Positions 7,789-16,019 of a stretch of DNA of 39,911 nt are shown here, piece by piece; positions within the stretch are counted from its first letter, which is position 1, and each line of letters begins with the position of its first letter. A program made the translations under genes and the position numbers. The notes below the pieces were generated by a model, which saw only the letters and a list, made by a program, of their open reading frames with translations, had not been told where the DNA came from and searched no databases. Origin of the DNA: Bdellovibrionales bacterium (GTDB lineage: Bacteria > Bdellovibrionota > FAC87 > UBA2466); the NCBI GenBank assembly GCA_005776395.1, contig SXPJ01000001.1, positions 1-39,911 on the forward strand. Direction: 5' to 3'.

Positions 7789-8619
7789 ATGTTAGATCTA
7801 AAATATAAATTAGAAAAAGAGGGGAAAAGAAATCCTTTCTGGTTAGTGGGCCCTTGCGTGATTGAAGACAGAGATGTCCTAAAAACGATTGCAGAGCAAG
7901 TTAAGATCATATCTGAAAAACATAATATTCCTGTAGTGTTCAAAGCCTCTTTTGATAAGGCTAATCGAACTTCCCATAAAAGTTTTAGGGGGTTAGGTTT
8001 GGAAGAGGGGCTAAAGGAGCTTGCTTGGGTTAAAAAAGAATTTTCTCTTCCGATAGTTACAGATATTCACGAAACCCATCAAGCGGCATCGGTAGCTGAA
8101 GTCGCAGACATTCTTCAAATACCTGCCTTTTTGTGTCGTCAAACCGATCTCTTGGAAGCCGCAAGTAAAACCGGCCGATGTGTTAATGTGAAAAAAGGGC
8201 AATTTTTAAGTCCTTCGAATGTTAAACAGATAGTTAATAAGCTTCAGGAGTTTCAGGCTAAGGGTTTTTGGATTACGGAACGAGGGGTTTCATTTGGCTA
8301 TCAAAGATTGATCGTGGATTTTGCGGGCTTTTATGAGATGGAAAAATCGGGGGCTTCCTTAATTCTTGATATGACTCACGCGGTTCAGCTTCCTGGGGGG
8401 TTGGGGGAATCCACTGCTGGAATGAGAGAGGCTATTCCTTATATTGCCAGGGCTGGAGCGGCCGTTGGGGTGAGTGGTTTTTTTGCTGAAACCCATCCAG
8501 ATCCCTCAAAAGCATTATCCGATGCGGCTAATGCTTGGCCGTTAAAACATTTAGAGTCTTTAATGATTGGATGCCAAAAAATTGCGAGAGCTGGGCAAGA
8601 GGTTGAACATTTTTCTTAA
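7789..8619 (+). CDS. kdsA: 3-deoxy-8-phosphooctulonate synthase (KdsA)
   Basis: The 276-residue enzyme condenses PEP with arabinose 5-phosphate to KDO 8-phosphate for LPS inner core. Diagnostic motifs include GPCVIED (about 21-27), FKASFDKANRTS with the KDO8P-type KANR, TDIHE, FLCRQTDLL, NVKKGQFLSP and DMTHAVQLPGG, then HPDPSKALSDAANAWPL. The cysteine at residue 23 in GPC is the position that binds metal in metal-dependent KDO8P synthases (Asn in the E. coli type). I therefore expect the metal-dependent class. The start is an ATG preceded by a GTGAGG-like site. It is followed 40 bases later by gmhB. Confidence 0.96.
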   Translation: MLDLKYKLEKEGKRNPFWLVGPCVIEDRDVLKTIAEQVKIISEKHNIPVVFKASFDKANRTSHKSFRGLGLEEGLKELAWVKKEFSLPIVTDIHETHQAASVAEVADILQIPAFLCRQTDLLEAASKTGRCVNVKKGQFLSPSNVKQIVNKLQEFQAKGFWITERGVSFGYQRLIVDFAGFYEMEKSGASLILDMTHAVQLPGGLGESTAGMREAIPYIARAGAAVGVSGFFAETHPDPSKALSDAANAWPLKHLESLMIGCQKIARAGQEVEHFS

Positions 8620-8659
8620 TCTCTGTGAATGAATCTCTGAAAAAAGGGGGAATTAATCG

Positions 8660-9214
8660 GTGAATTATGCGGCTGTCTTTTTAGATCGAGATGGAACCCT
8701 TATCGAAGACATGCACTATCCCAAAGATTCCAATCAGGTGATACTTATTCCCAATGCGATTGAAGGAATGAAGTTAATGGGTGAGAAGGGTTATCTTTTA
8801 TTTATCATAAGTAATCAATCTGGAGTTGGACGAGGCATTATCCAAGATAGTGAGTTTAAAAGTGTTCATGAAAAATTTTGTGAGCTTTTAAAGCAGGCTC
8901 AAATAAAAATCGATGGTTTTGCTTACTGCTTTCATCATCCGGATGATAATTGTAGATGTCGAAAACCCCATACGGATTTGATTCCAAAAGTTTTCAATCA
9001 AAAGCCTATTTCATTTAAAGAAAGTTTCACTGTAGGGGATAAACTTTCCGATTTGGAGCTTGCCGATAACTTAGGCGCTAAAGGGTGTTTGGTGCTTAGC
9101 GGTAAAGGGGAGGCAACTCAGGTCGAGTTGAATAATGCAAATCGTCAGTTTCAATATGCCATTTTTCCGGATCTCTTATCTATGGCGAAATCCTTACCAT
9201 GTATTATTAGTTAG
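8660..9214 (+). CDS. gmhB: D-glycero-beta-D-manno-heptose 1,7-bisphosphate 7-phosphatase (GmhB)
   Basis: The 184-residue HAD-IIIA phosphatase removes the 7-phosphate of heptose bisphosphate in ADP-heptose synthesis for LPS core. It shows the nucleophile motif FLDRDGTL, motif II ISNQSGVGRG, the zinc-loop pattern C-x-HH...C-x-CRKPH (in YCFHHPDDNCRCRKPH) and the late VGDKLSDLELA acidic motif. GTG is the start, with AAAAAGGGGG about 9 bases upstream. It probably shares an operon with kdsA, matching their joint role in LPS. A second, zinc-less paralogue lies at about 20 kb. Confidence 0.9.
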   Translation: MNYAAVFLDRDGTLIEDMHYPKDSNQVILIPNAIEGMKLMGEKGYLLFIISNQSGVGRGIIQDSEFKSVHEKFCELLKQAQIKIDGFAYCFHHPDDNCRCRKPHTDLIPKVFNQKPISFKESFTVGDKLSDLELADNLGAKGCLVLSGKGEATQVELNNANRQFQYAIFPDLLSMAKSLPCIIS

Positions 9215-9219
9215 ACGCT

Positions 9220-9248
9220 GTCGCGAAAGCGACGACGACCTATTTTTT
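9220..9248 (+). terminator. Possible terminator between gmhB and fic
   Basis: GTCGC-GAAA-GCGAC hairpin (9220-9233) after the gmhB stop, with a six-T run at 9243-9248. The T run is about nine bases from the stem, so termination efficiency is uncertain. Confidence 0.35.
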
Positions 9249-10287
9249 ATAACTTGTACCAAGTGCCTTTTCCTTTGCCCTGAGGAATAAGATGTCGAGA
9301 TTTTACCAAGTTTTGAAGGTGGCCTTTTATCGTGTTACGATTTTCTTTTGTGATGTTGACGATATCACTGATAGTCGCGCGACCTCGGTCTTTTACGAGC
9401 TTGATAATTTGGGTGGAAAGTTCTGGAAGTTTTTCTAATAGTAATTCCATTTCTAATTTTTTCTCTAGATCTGTTTTTTGCTTTTGCATGCAACGAAGGA
9501 AATACAGCAACCAATCAGATAATTTAGAATCGTCTTTGCGAAGCGTTCCCTGTGCCCTTCTCAGAGCAATATAGTAGTCTTCTTTATTGGCCTCTATCAC
9601 TCGTTCAAAAGAACTATATGGGACGTATTGGTAGCCAGATCTTAAAAGTAACAAAGTGGTTAATATTCTAGAGAGTCTCCCATTCCCGTCTTGAAACGGA
9701 TGAATGGCAAGAAAATGCACAATAAAGACTGCGACCGTTAAGAGCGGGTGAATTTTTTTTTCCTCTAATGAAGTGTGAGTCCACTTAATCAGCTCTTTTA
9801 TTAGTGAGGGGGTATCAAAAGGAGTGGCGGTTTCAAATACGACACCCAAGCTTTTGCCATCGGAGTTAAAAGCTTCGATGTGGTTGGGAAATTTCTTGTA
9901 CTCACCACGATGGCGTTCGTCCTTCGAGCTATATTTAAGAAGAATAGAGTGTAGTTGTTTAACGTGGTTTTCCGTTAATCCAAATTCCGCATAATTGCCG
10001 AAAATGACATCCATTGCTTCGGCGTAGCCAGCCACCTCTTGTTCGTCTCGTGAACGAAAGGAGTAGGCTTTTACTCCTTTGAGAAGAGTTTCAATTTCGG
10101 TATCGGAAAGTTTTGCCCCCTCAATACGAGTCGATGAACCGATAGATTCAATTGTCGCTATTTGGCGAAGCGCTTGAAGTCGTTCGGGGGCCAACAATTG
10201 GGTCGCTATCCACTTCCCTTTAAACTCATCCAGTTCGGCGATGAGTTGTAGCATCTCGTGATCAGGCTTGATTTTAGGCTGCATCAT
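9247..10287 (-). CDS. Class II Fic-domain protein with C-terminal winged helix (putative AMPylase)
   Basis: About 346 residues. The Fic active site IHPFQDGNGRLSR lies at about residues 195-207, and an N-terminal inhibitory helix motif S-T-R-I-E-G at about 52-57 fits the (S/T)xxxE(G/N) rule of self-inhibited class II enzymes. The last 60 residues (ISDIVNITKENRNTIKGHL...) look like a winged helix-turn-helix. Fic enzymes usually transfer AMP from ATP to target hydroxyls. The open frame extends to 10377, but the extra 30 codons run through the operator repeats. I therefore start at the tandem ATG (10287/10284). The DNA-binding tail and adjacent repeats suggest autoregulation. Confidence 0.85.
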   Translation of the reverse strand: MMQPKIKPDHEMLQLIAELDEFKGKWIATQLLAPERLQALRQIATIESIGSSTRIEGAKLSDTEIETLLKGVKAYSFRSRDEQEVAGYAEAMDVIFGNYAEFGLTENHVKQLHSILLKYSSKDERHRGEYKKFPNHIEAFNSDGKSLGVVFETATPFDTPSLIKELIKWTHTSLEEKKIHPLLTVAVFIVHFLAIHPFQDGNGRLSRILTTLLLLRSGYQYVPYSSFERVIEANKEDYYIALRRAQGTLRKDDSKLSDWLLYFLRCMQKQKTDLEKKLEMELLLEKLPELSTQIIKLVKDRGRATISDIVNITKENRNTIKGHLQNLVKSRHLIPQGKGKGTWYKL

Positions 10288-10295
10288 CCAAATAT

Positions 10296-10353
10296 ACACC
10301 CATAAACAGCCGTATTCAGCTAAAATAACAACTTTATGGGTGTTTATGGGTGT
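10296..10353. promoter_or_regulatory. Three-copy operator of the first fic gene
   Basis: The 11-mer TTTATGGGTGT occurs directly repeated at 10333-10343 and 10343-10353 (period 10, one helical turn). Its exact reverse complement ACACCCATAAA is at 10296-10306. The proximal copy ends 9 bases before the fic start. This has the form of a repressor site covering promoter and translation start. Confidence 0.65.
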
Positions 10354-10424
10354 GTGTAGAGGGCGGGGTAAAAACACTTAAATTTATTCATTTAATTGTT
10401 CGATAACTGAATTAGAGATTCCCT

Positions 10425-11201
10425 ATGAGACGATGGCTTTTAATATTACTGCTTTCCAATATTTTAATCGGGGCTGAAGTGTTGAGAGTAGGAAGTGATC
10501 TTAGACTGATTGCTGTGACTCACGATCTTACTCGAAGATGGCAGGTAAATGATCGGGTGTGTGTTGTGCAAGAGAGTAAAGAGCTTGATTGTGGTGTGGT
10601 TATTAAGTCTAAAGAGAAGTTTTCAATCGTTAAATTAAAAGAGGGCAGTTCCCAAATAGCTCGAGGGAATAAAGTTGTTTCAGATGTTAGATCACAAAAA
10701 CCGGTAGCTTTATTGAGCTCGGAACCCGTTCCAACTACCTTATTGGTAGAACCTTTGACCTTTCATTTACTTTCTGTGGGGGGAAGTATAGGGCCTAAGT
10801 TTTTTTATCCTTCATTGCACTTTCAAAGAATTATCGATCCCCAAATTGCCGTAGGAATCATGCCTAGTTATTTAAATATAAATGCATCTACAAAAACACT
10901 TTCATCCATCTCAGTTCTTTTGACTGGAAATTATTACCCAAGTGAGTTTTTTAAAGAGCTTTGGATTCAAGGGGCTATGGGGCTTGCTTTTATGTCTACT
11001 AGTAGTGGAACGATCGAACAACAATCGGCTTCATTTCAGGCTTTGGCAACTGTGGGATATCGACTGAAAACAGAATTGAAAATCGTCTTAGGAATTGCGG
11101 GAGGATTTCAATATTTGAATGACCCGAAGTTTTCAGGTCTAACTTTAAATGGTGTGGGCTTTAAACCGGTTTTGGTTCTAGATGCCGGTGTCAATTTTTA
11201 A
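10425..11201 (+). CDS. Exported protein, probable outer-membrane beta-barrel
   Basis: The 258-residue protein has a signal peptide (about 1-17, ending IGA). Residues 18-90 form a small domain reading like an SH3 or flagellar-type module (VNDRVCVVQESKELDCGVV). Residues 110-258 show alternating hydrophobic/polar strands, aromatic residues and a C-terminal LDAGVNF ending in phenylalanine, the usual signature of outer-membrane barrels. About 8 strands are plausible. Function unknown. Monocistronic by context: fic is divergent and the next gene is about 375 bases away. Confidence 0.7.
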   Translation: MRRWLLILLLSNILIGAEVLRVGSDLRLIAVTHDLTRRWQVNDRVCVVQESKELDCGVVIKSKEKFSIVKLKEGSSQIARGNKVVSDVRSQKPVALLSSEPVPTTLLVEPLTFHLLSVGGSIGPKFFYPSLHFQRIIDPQIAVGIMPSYLNINASTKTLSSISVLLTGNYYPSEFFKELWIQGAMGLAFMSTSSGTIEQQSASFQALATVGYRLKTELKIVLGIAGGFQYLNDPKFSGLTLNGVGFKPVLVLDAGVNF

Positions 11202-11576
11202 GACAAGCATTTCAAATTAGTAGGTATAACCTATCGAAGTTTCAAGGATAGTTTTGATTTTTAAATTCGCTCTCATCTCTGTTTAACCTTTAGACATATA
11301 AAACCCTCTAATTCTAATCAGTTATTAATTTCAGTTATTTCACTGCCTGTTTTTTTAACGTTTTTCATATTTAAATCTTTGTGAAATTTTCTTCATAATT
11401 TCTAGTCGCCTTTAGAGAATTCTATAGGTTCGGATTTGTTAAATAAAAATCGAGGTGCTTATGAGTAAAAGTTTTTCACCTGTTTAAGTTTAAAGCAGTT
11501 GTTGGATTTATTGGCACATTAATTGGAGTCATAAAATGATGGTTACGGAATGTTTTTTAGGGGGGGCGTTAGAGCG
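11202..11576. other. Intergenic region, 375 bases
   Basis: AT-rich with no convincing gene. It holds a small stem TAGGT-ATA-ACCTA shortly after the barrel gene without a T run. At 11461-11487 there is an eight-codon ORF (ATG to TAA, MSKSFSPV) behind CGAGGTG. A neighbouring frame reads a short hydrophobic peptide to 11539 without a start codon. A leader peptide or remnant is possible but unproven. The downstream promoter must lie here. Confidence 0.3.
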
Positions 11577-14198
11577 ATGCTTTCTTTTTTTAAAAAAAGC
11601 GTGATTAGATTTGTGGGGTTGGGGCTCTCTTTGGCCCTGTCTTCTTGTCAGTTTGGTTTCATGTCGGTTGAAAATGAAAAAGGGCCCTCAAAACAGGCTG
11701 TCAATTTCTCTAGTGATCCTGAGTTAATTCCTAGTCGATTGGTTCTCTCTTTAGAGTATTTGAAGTTAAAGAACAAACTCAGACTTACAATATGTGAACC
11801 TGCTGAGTTAATGGTCGCTAATGCAAAATCGATGGAGGTACCGTTAAAGGATCGAATTAAGGTTGAGCTTTCTTCGATTGGAATAGCTGGAAAGTTCTTT
11901 TTTGATAAGGCTTGTCTAACAGAGGTGACCTCTTCGAACCCTTTATATATAGATCAGGGAAAAAGTCATCTCCCCATTTACTATAAAGCCACGAGTTATA
12001 ATTATAGTAATGGTGCCATAAATAGAGCCAGGATTGAAGCCAAGAGTGATCTCTTCACGAGTCAACCTGCAGAGGCGGAGGTCATTCGAGTTGTAACTCA
12101 ATTAGGAATAGATAATCCTCCTCAAAATACAAATGTCGGTATTTGTAGTACTTCTTTTAAGATCACTTCCTTGGATGGATTGGGAAATCCCTACCGAATA
12201 ACTTCGGTTTCTGATAGCAATGTGACGCTGACAAGTGGTTTGATTCAACCTGCTTTTTATGGAAACCCAAACTGTACCGGCACTCCAAGTCTTAAAATAT
12301 CAAAGGGTGAAAGTGCCACTGCGAATTTATATTTTAAAGTGATCAATCCCAGTGTGCTAGCCTCAGGGGATAAGACTATTCTCCAAACCTCTTTTTCTGG
12401 AGACACAGCAGAGGGAAATTTAGTTAAGAGCGTTTCCGTGGATAGTCCTTTAGTGCATAAAGCTACCGAATTGGTTTTTGTAACTGCTCCTCCTAGTAGT
12501 TTAAATGTGGGGGTGTGTAGTAGTGCTTTTACGATCACTTCCCGAGATGGATTGGGAAATGCTTTTAGTGAGAATAACAAAGCAGTTAATTTGAGTTCTG
12601 CTTCTGCCGGCAGTTTTTACAGTAGTCTTGCTAATTGCAATAATAATGTTTCTATTTCCTCAGCCACTCTCACTTCTGCGGCTCCAAGTACTCAGCTCTA
12701 TTTTAAGGTGACTTCAATCAGTATATCTTCTGCAGTATTAACGGGAAGTTTCACTGGAGTGACATCTGCCAGTGCATTAGTGCAAGTCACTCGAACTGCC
12801 ACAGCACTTACTTTTGATGCTTCTCCTAGTAGCTTAAATGTAGGAGTGTGTAGTAGTGCTTTTACAATCACTTCCCGAGATGGATTGGGAAATACTTTTA
12901 GTGAGAATAATAAAGCGGTTAATTTGAGTTCTGCTTCTGCCGGTAGTTTTTACGACAGTTCTGGCTGTACATCTACACCGATTAACTCCATTTTCTTAAG
13001 CGCGAATAATCCCAGCAGTGAACAGTTATTCTTTAAGGTGACCTCTCTTTCGGTGGCATCTGTGAGTCTCACAGCAACTTTTGCTTCTTTAAGTAAAACT
13101 CAAGGTCCTATTAGCGTCTTTAGGCTTCAAAAGGACATTACTTTTGGATCTGATGGCACATTTACTCCAGATATTGAAGGTAATGTTTTAGCCCTAGCTA
13201 GATACCAGGATGGCTATGTTATAGCTGGTTTTTCTATGGATAACTCTTCTCCTCCAGTGCCAAGGGGATATGTAAGAGCTGTGAACAGCAATGGCACCCT
13301 TAGGGGAGCCAATTTTACGGAACTTACGGGTAATTCTTCTAGAATTAATTCAATTTTAGTGGAAGGTACAGATATCTATTTTGTAGGAACGACCGATATT
13401 AGTGGTAATGCTGATTGGCTTTTTGGAAAACTAACGCTTCAAAACGATATTGCCTGGAATATTGAATATATTAGAAACATAGAGGCAGGAAATATGAATG
13501 ACTCGGCCATTGGTATTGAGTCTATTTCTGACTCACAAATCGTTATAGCTGGAGAACGGTTTGAAGTTGCTGTTTGCGAAAAATTAAACGGGAACTGTAA
13601 TGATGGAGTTACTTCTCTTTCGAGTCCTCCAGATGTAATTAAGGCAAAAAAAGTTATAAAAGATAATTCGGGAAATGTTTTGGTTGCTGGATCATCAAAT
13701 TCTCACTTCGCAGTGATGAAATTTAATCCTAGTTTAGCTCCTCTGAATTTGAGTAATCCGATTGAATTTTTTGTGGCAACAGGAGGCATCGCAAACTCAA
13801 TTGCTTTAGATAGGAACGGCAAAATTTTACTCGCAGGAAGCTCTTTGAGCCAATTAGCTATTGTGAGGCTCAATAGTGATCTATCGCTTGATACTACGTT
13901 TGGAAGCCCATCAACCCCAGGTATGGTTAGGGATTCTATTAGCCCCGAAGCTACAGATATTATTATTGAGAGTTCTGGGACTTCAGATAATCTATTGATT
14001 TCGGGATCTAGCTCTAATCAAATGCTCGTCAGAAGGTATCAACCCAATGGCAGCTTTAATAATCCTACTATTAACTCAAAGAATATCTCGTTTAGTCCTG
14101 ATACTTCGGTTGCAAACCGCATTATTTTAGATGGCTTTAAAATTGTGCTTGGCGGCAAAACAGGTAATAAAACTGCAGTGGTAAGAATTCATCCCTAA
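11577..14198 (+). CDS. Large repeat-containing lipoprotein with delta-60-like C-terminus
   Basis: The preferred ATG (11577) gives 873 residues, with AGGGGGGG about 9 bases upstream. The in-frame ATG at 11550 would place extra residues before the signal. The signal ends in lipobox LSSC, so the mature protein is lipid-anchored. Residues about 175-510 contain three divergent copies of an Ig-like/adhesin-type module built on NVG(I/V)CS..F.ITS.DGLGN. Copies two and three are almost identical. Residues about 520-870 read as beta-propeller-like delta-60 repeats (GKILLAGSSLSQLAIVRLN, LDTTFGSP). Likely a surface-exposed protein in adhesion or cell contact; function is inferred from domain type only. 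Confidence 0.75.
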   Translation: MLSFFKKSVIRFVGLGLSLALSSCQFGFMSVENEKGPSKQAVNFSSDPELIPSRLVLSLEYLKLKNKLRLTICEPAELMVANAKSMEVPLKDRIKVELSSIGIAGKFFFDKACLTEVTSSNPLYIDQGKSHLPIYYKATSYNYSNGAINRARIEAKSDLFTSQPAEAEVIRVVTQLGIDNPPQNTNVGICSTSFKITSLDGLGNPYRITSVSDSNVTLTSGLIQPAFYGNPNCTGTPSLKISKGESATANLYFKVINPSVLASGDKTILQTSFSGDTAEGNLVKSVSVDSPLVHKATELVFVTAPPSSLNVGVCSSAFTITSRDGLGNAFSENNKAVNLSSASAGSFYSSLANCNNNVSISSATLTSAAPSTQLYFKVTSISISSAVLTGSFTGVTSASALVQVTRTATALTFDASPSSLNVGVCSSAFTITSRDGLGNTFSENNKAVNLSSASAGSFYDSSGCTSTPINSIFLSANNPSSEQLFFKVTSLSVASVSLTATFASLSKTQGPISVFRLQKDITFGSDGTFTPDIEGNVLALARYQDGYVIAGFSMDNSSPPVPRGYVRAVNSNGTLRGANFTELTGNSSRINSILVEGTDIYFVGTTDISGNADWLFGKLTLQNDIAWNIEYIRNIEAGNMNDSAIGIESISDSQIVIAGERFEVAVCEKLNGNCNDGVTSLSSPPDVIKAKKVIKDNSGNVLVAGSSNSHFAVMKFNPSLAPLNLSNPIEFFVATGGIANSIALDRNGKILLAGSSLSQLAIVRLNSDLSLDTTFGSPSTPGMVRDSISPEATDIIIESSGTSDNLLISGSSSNQMLVRRYQPNGSFNNPTINSKNISFSPDTSVANRIILDGFKIVLGGKTGNKTAVVRIHP
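12492..12620 (+). repeat. Intragenic 129-bp repeat, copy 1
   Basis: Matches 12825-12953 at 121 of 129 positions without gaps. It encodes the SLNVGVCSSAFTITSRDGLG module. Seven of the eight differences are synonymous and one changes Ala to Thr, which points to a recent duplication or gene conversion under purifying selection. Confidence 0.9.
12825..12953 (+). repeat. Intragenic 129-bp repeat, copy 2
   Basis: Second copy of the 12492-12620 repeat, starting 333 bases later in the same frame (111 codons). A third, older protein-level copy lies upstream at about 12130-12280 with no strong DNA identity. Confidence 0.9.
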
Positions 14199-14266
14199 AT
14201 CAGATCTTAGTGCGATCTCTCGGGGCGTCAATTACTTGTGTAAAAATCAACTTAAATAAAATCTCT

Positions 14267-14305
14267 AAATGTAGGATAATTATTAAGTCTACATTTTTCT
14301 TTTCT
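14267..14305 (+). terminator. Probable terminator of the lipoprotein gene
   Basis: Eight-bp stem AAATGTAG / CTACATTT with a 14-base loop, followed by TTCTTTTCTTT. The stem is AT-rich and 70 bases after the stop, so it is only moderately convincing. It also lies just ahead of the exporter operon and could instead be regulatory. Confidence 0.45.
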
Positions 14306-14328
14306 TTGCATAACTCAAATTAACAATC

Positions 14329-15216
14329 ATGCGAGCTTACTTAAAAAAAGTTTATGCTAATCGATTAAATTCAACCACTGTGATTGAAGCTAATCGACAA
14401 TGGTTTCGAATTGACTGGGTTGAGCTTTGGCAATTTCGGGATTTAATAGCCCTGTTTGTTCAAAAAGAGTTTATTTCGAGATATCGCCAAACTATTCTAG
14501 GCCCTTTATGGAATGTTCTTCAACCGCTTATCATGTCGGGAACCCTGACATTAATTTTTGCAAGGTTAGGTGGACTATCTACGGATGGAGTTCCTCATAT
14601 TTTGTTCTACTTAAGCGGTTTAGTGATATGGGGATATTTTTCAAATGTTTTTGTTCAGATTGCGGATGTTTTGATTTCTAGCGCTTATCTTTTTAAAAAG
14701 GTCTACTTTCCAAGACTTGTCATGCCTTTGTCTGTCGTTATCTCAAAGTTGATTGTATTTTTTATTCAGTTCACTGTTTTTGTAATTATCTTGGGTTATT
14801 ATAAATTATTTAGTCCACTGGGTGATTCTATTCACCTGAATTGGCTACAAACTATATTTTTGACACCTGTTTTATTAGGAATCACAGCCCTGTTCAGTTT
14901 AGGGCTGGGCTTGGTCTTTGCTGCAATCACAGTAAAGTATCGGGATTTGAGTCATGTTTTAGGATTTCTAATGCAACTCTGGTTTTATGGAACTCCTATT
15001 GTTTATTCAGTTAGCAAAATCCCTGAAAAATATAGGGCTATAATTTTTTTAAATCCACTTATCGCTGTCATTGATGGATTTCGTTCCTGCTTTTTGGGGA
15101 CTCCGGCTTTAAGTCCTATTTTTTTGTGGGGGGCTTTAGTTGTTTCAGTAGGAACAGTTTTAGTGGGATTATTGTTGTTTATTATGATTGAACGTGAATT
15201 TGTGGATGTTATTTAA
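14329..15216 (+). CDS. wzm: Polysaccharide ABC exporter permease (Wzm-like, ABC-2)
   Basis: The 295-residue inner-membrane protein has a cytoplasmic N-terminus with the family motif LWQFRDLIALFVQKEFISRY and then RQTILGPLWNVLQPL. About six membrane helices follow. The late KYRDLSHVLGFLMQLWFYGTPIVY and LNPLIAVIDGFRSCFLG segments are characteristic of O-antigen/capsule/teichoic exporters. It pairs with the ATPase that starts 3 bases after its stop. Together they would flip lipid-linked glycan made by the surrounding locus. No strong ribosome binding site is visible before the ATG. Confidence 0.92.
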   Translation: MRAYLKKVYANRLNSTTVIEANRQWFRIDWVELWQFRDLIALFVQKEFISRYRQTILGPLWNVLQPLIMSGTLTLIFARLGGLSTDGVPHILFYLSGLVIWGYFSNVFVQIADVLISSAYLFKKVYFPRLVMPLSVVISKLIVFFIQFTVFVIILGYYKLFSPLGDSIHLNWLQTIFLTPVLLGITALFSLGLGLVFAAITVKYRDLSHVLGFLMQLWFYGTPIVYSVSKIPEKYRAIIFLNPLIAVIDGFRSCFLGTPALSPIFLWGALVVSVGTVLVGLLLFIMIEREFVDVI

Positions 15217-15219
15217 CTT

Positions 15220-16017
15220 ATGAAACCCATAATAGAAGTCCAAAATATTTCAAAAAAATACAAGTTAGGAATGGTAGGCACGACCTCTATTCGGGAACTT
15301 TTCAACTCTGTATCTATAAATTTCAAAGAAAAACCCTTTTTTGATCTGTTTAAAAATTCGGTTAAAAATAGAGATCCTAATAATTATATATGGGCCTTAA
15401 AAGATGTTTCATTTTCTGTTCAGCCTGGCGAAATTGTGGGGTTGATTGGAAGAAATGGATGCGGAAAGTCTACTCTTTTAAAAATTCTCTCTCGGATCAC
15501 CTTTCCCACTGAGGGACGAGCAGTGATTAGAGGTAGATCCTCAGCCCTCTTAGAGGTTGGAACCGGATTTCATGCAGAGCTTTCTGGTAGGGAAAATATT
15601 TTTCTAAATGGGGCTATTTTGGGAATGAGACGCCGAGAGATAGAAAAGAAATTTGATGCAATTGTAGATTTTTCTGAAGTTGAAAAGTTTATTGATACAC
15701 CCATTAAGCATTATTCCTCTGGCATGTATGTAAAACTTGCCTTTTCGGTAGCCGCCCATTTGGAGCAACCCATCTTATTTATCGATGAGGTATTAGCTGT
15801 GGGTGATGCTATTTTTCAAGCTAAGTGTATTGATAAGATGAAGTCTATCGTGAGTAATGGAAGAACTATTTTATTTGTGAGTCACGATGAGAGATCCATT
15901 AAAAGTTTATGCAATCGTTGTGTTTATTTAAAAAACGGAAAAATTATAGCTACTGGTACAACCCTAGAGATGTTGTCTGCCTATAATTCTGAGAAATCTT
16001 TTGAAAGGGTGGCTTAA
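15220..16017 (+). CDS. wzt: Polysaccharide ABC exporter ATPase (Wzt-like, short form)
   Basis: The 265-residue ATPase has Walker A GLIGRNGCGKSTL (about 76-88), the exporter-specific stretch SALLEVGTGFHAELSGRENIFLNG, signature HYSSGMYVKLAFSVA, Walker B ILFIDEVLAVGD and VSHD. It ends soon after the nucleotide-binding domain, so it lacks the C-terminal carbohydrate-binding domain found in long Wzt proteins that recognise capped O-antigens. It therefore resembles KpsT/TagH-like or uncapped systems. The N-terminal 40-residue extension before the Walker A motif is usual for this family. It ends 2 bases from convergent glmS. Confidence 0.92.
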   Translation: MKPIIEVQNISKKYKLGMVGTTSIRELFNSVSINFKEKPFFDLFKNSVKNRDPNNYIWALKDVSFSVQPGEIVGLIGRNGCGKSTLLKILSRITFPTEGRAVIRGRSSALLEVGTGFHAELSGRENIFLNGAILGMRRREIEKKFDAIVDFSEVEKFIDTPIKHYSSGMYVKLAFSVAAHLEQPILFIDEVLAVGDAIFQAKCIDKMKSIVSNGRTILFVSHDERSIKSLCNRCVYLKNGKIIATGTTLEMLSAYNSEKSFERVA

Positions 16018-16019
16018 TT

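Noticed and set aside
10288-10377. 30-codon N-terminal extension of the first Fic protein
   Set aside because: It translates the operator repeats and has no Fic-family counterpart; the tandem ATG downstream is a better start.
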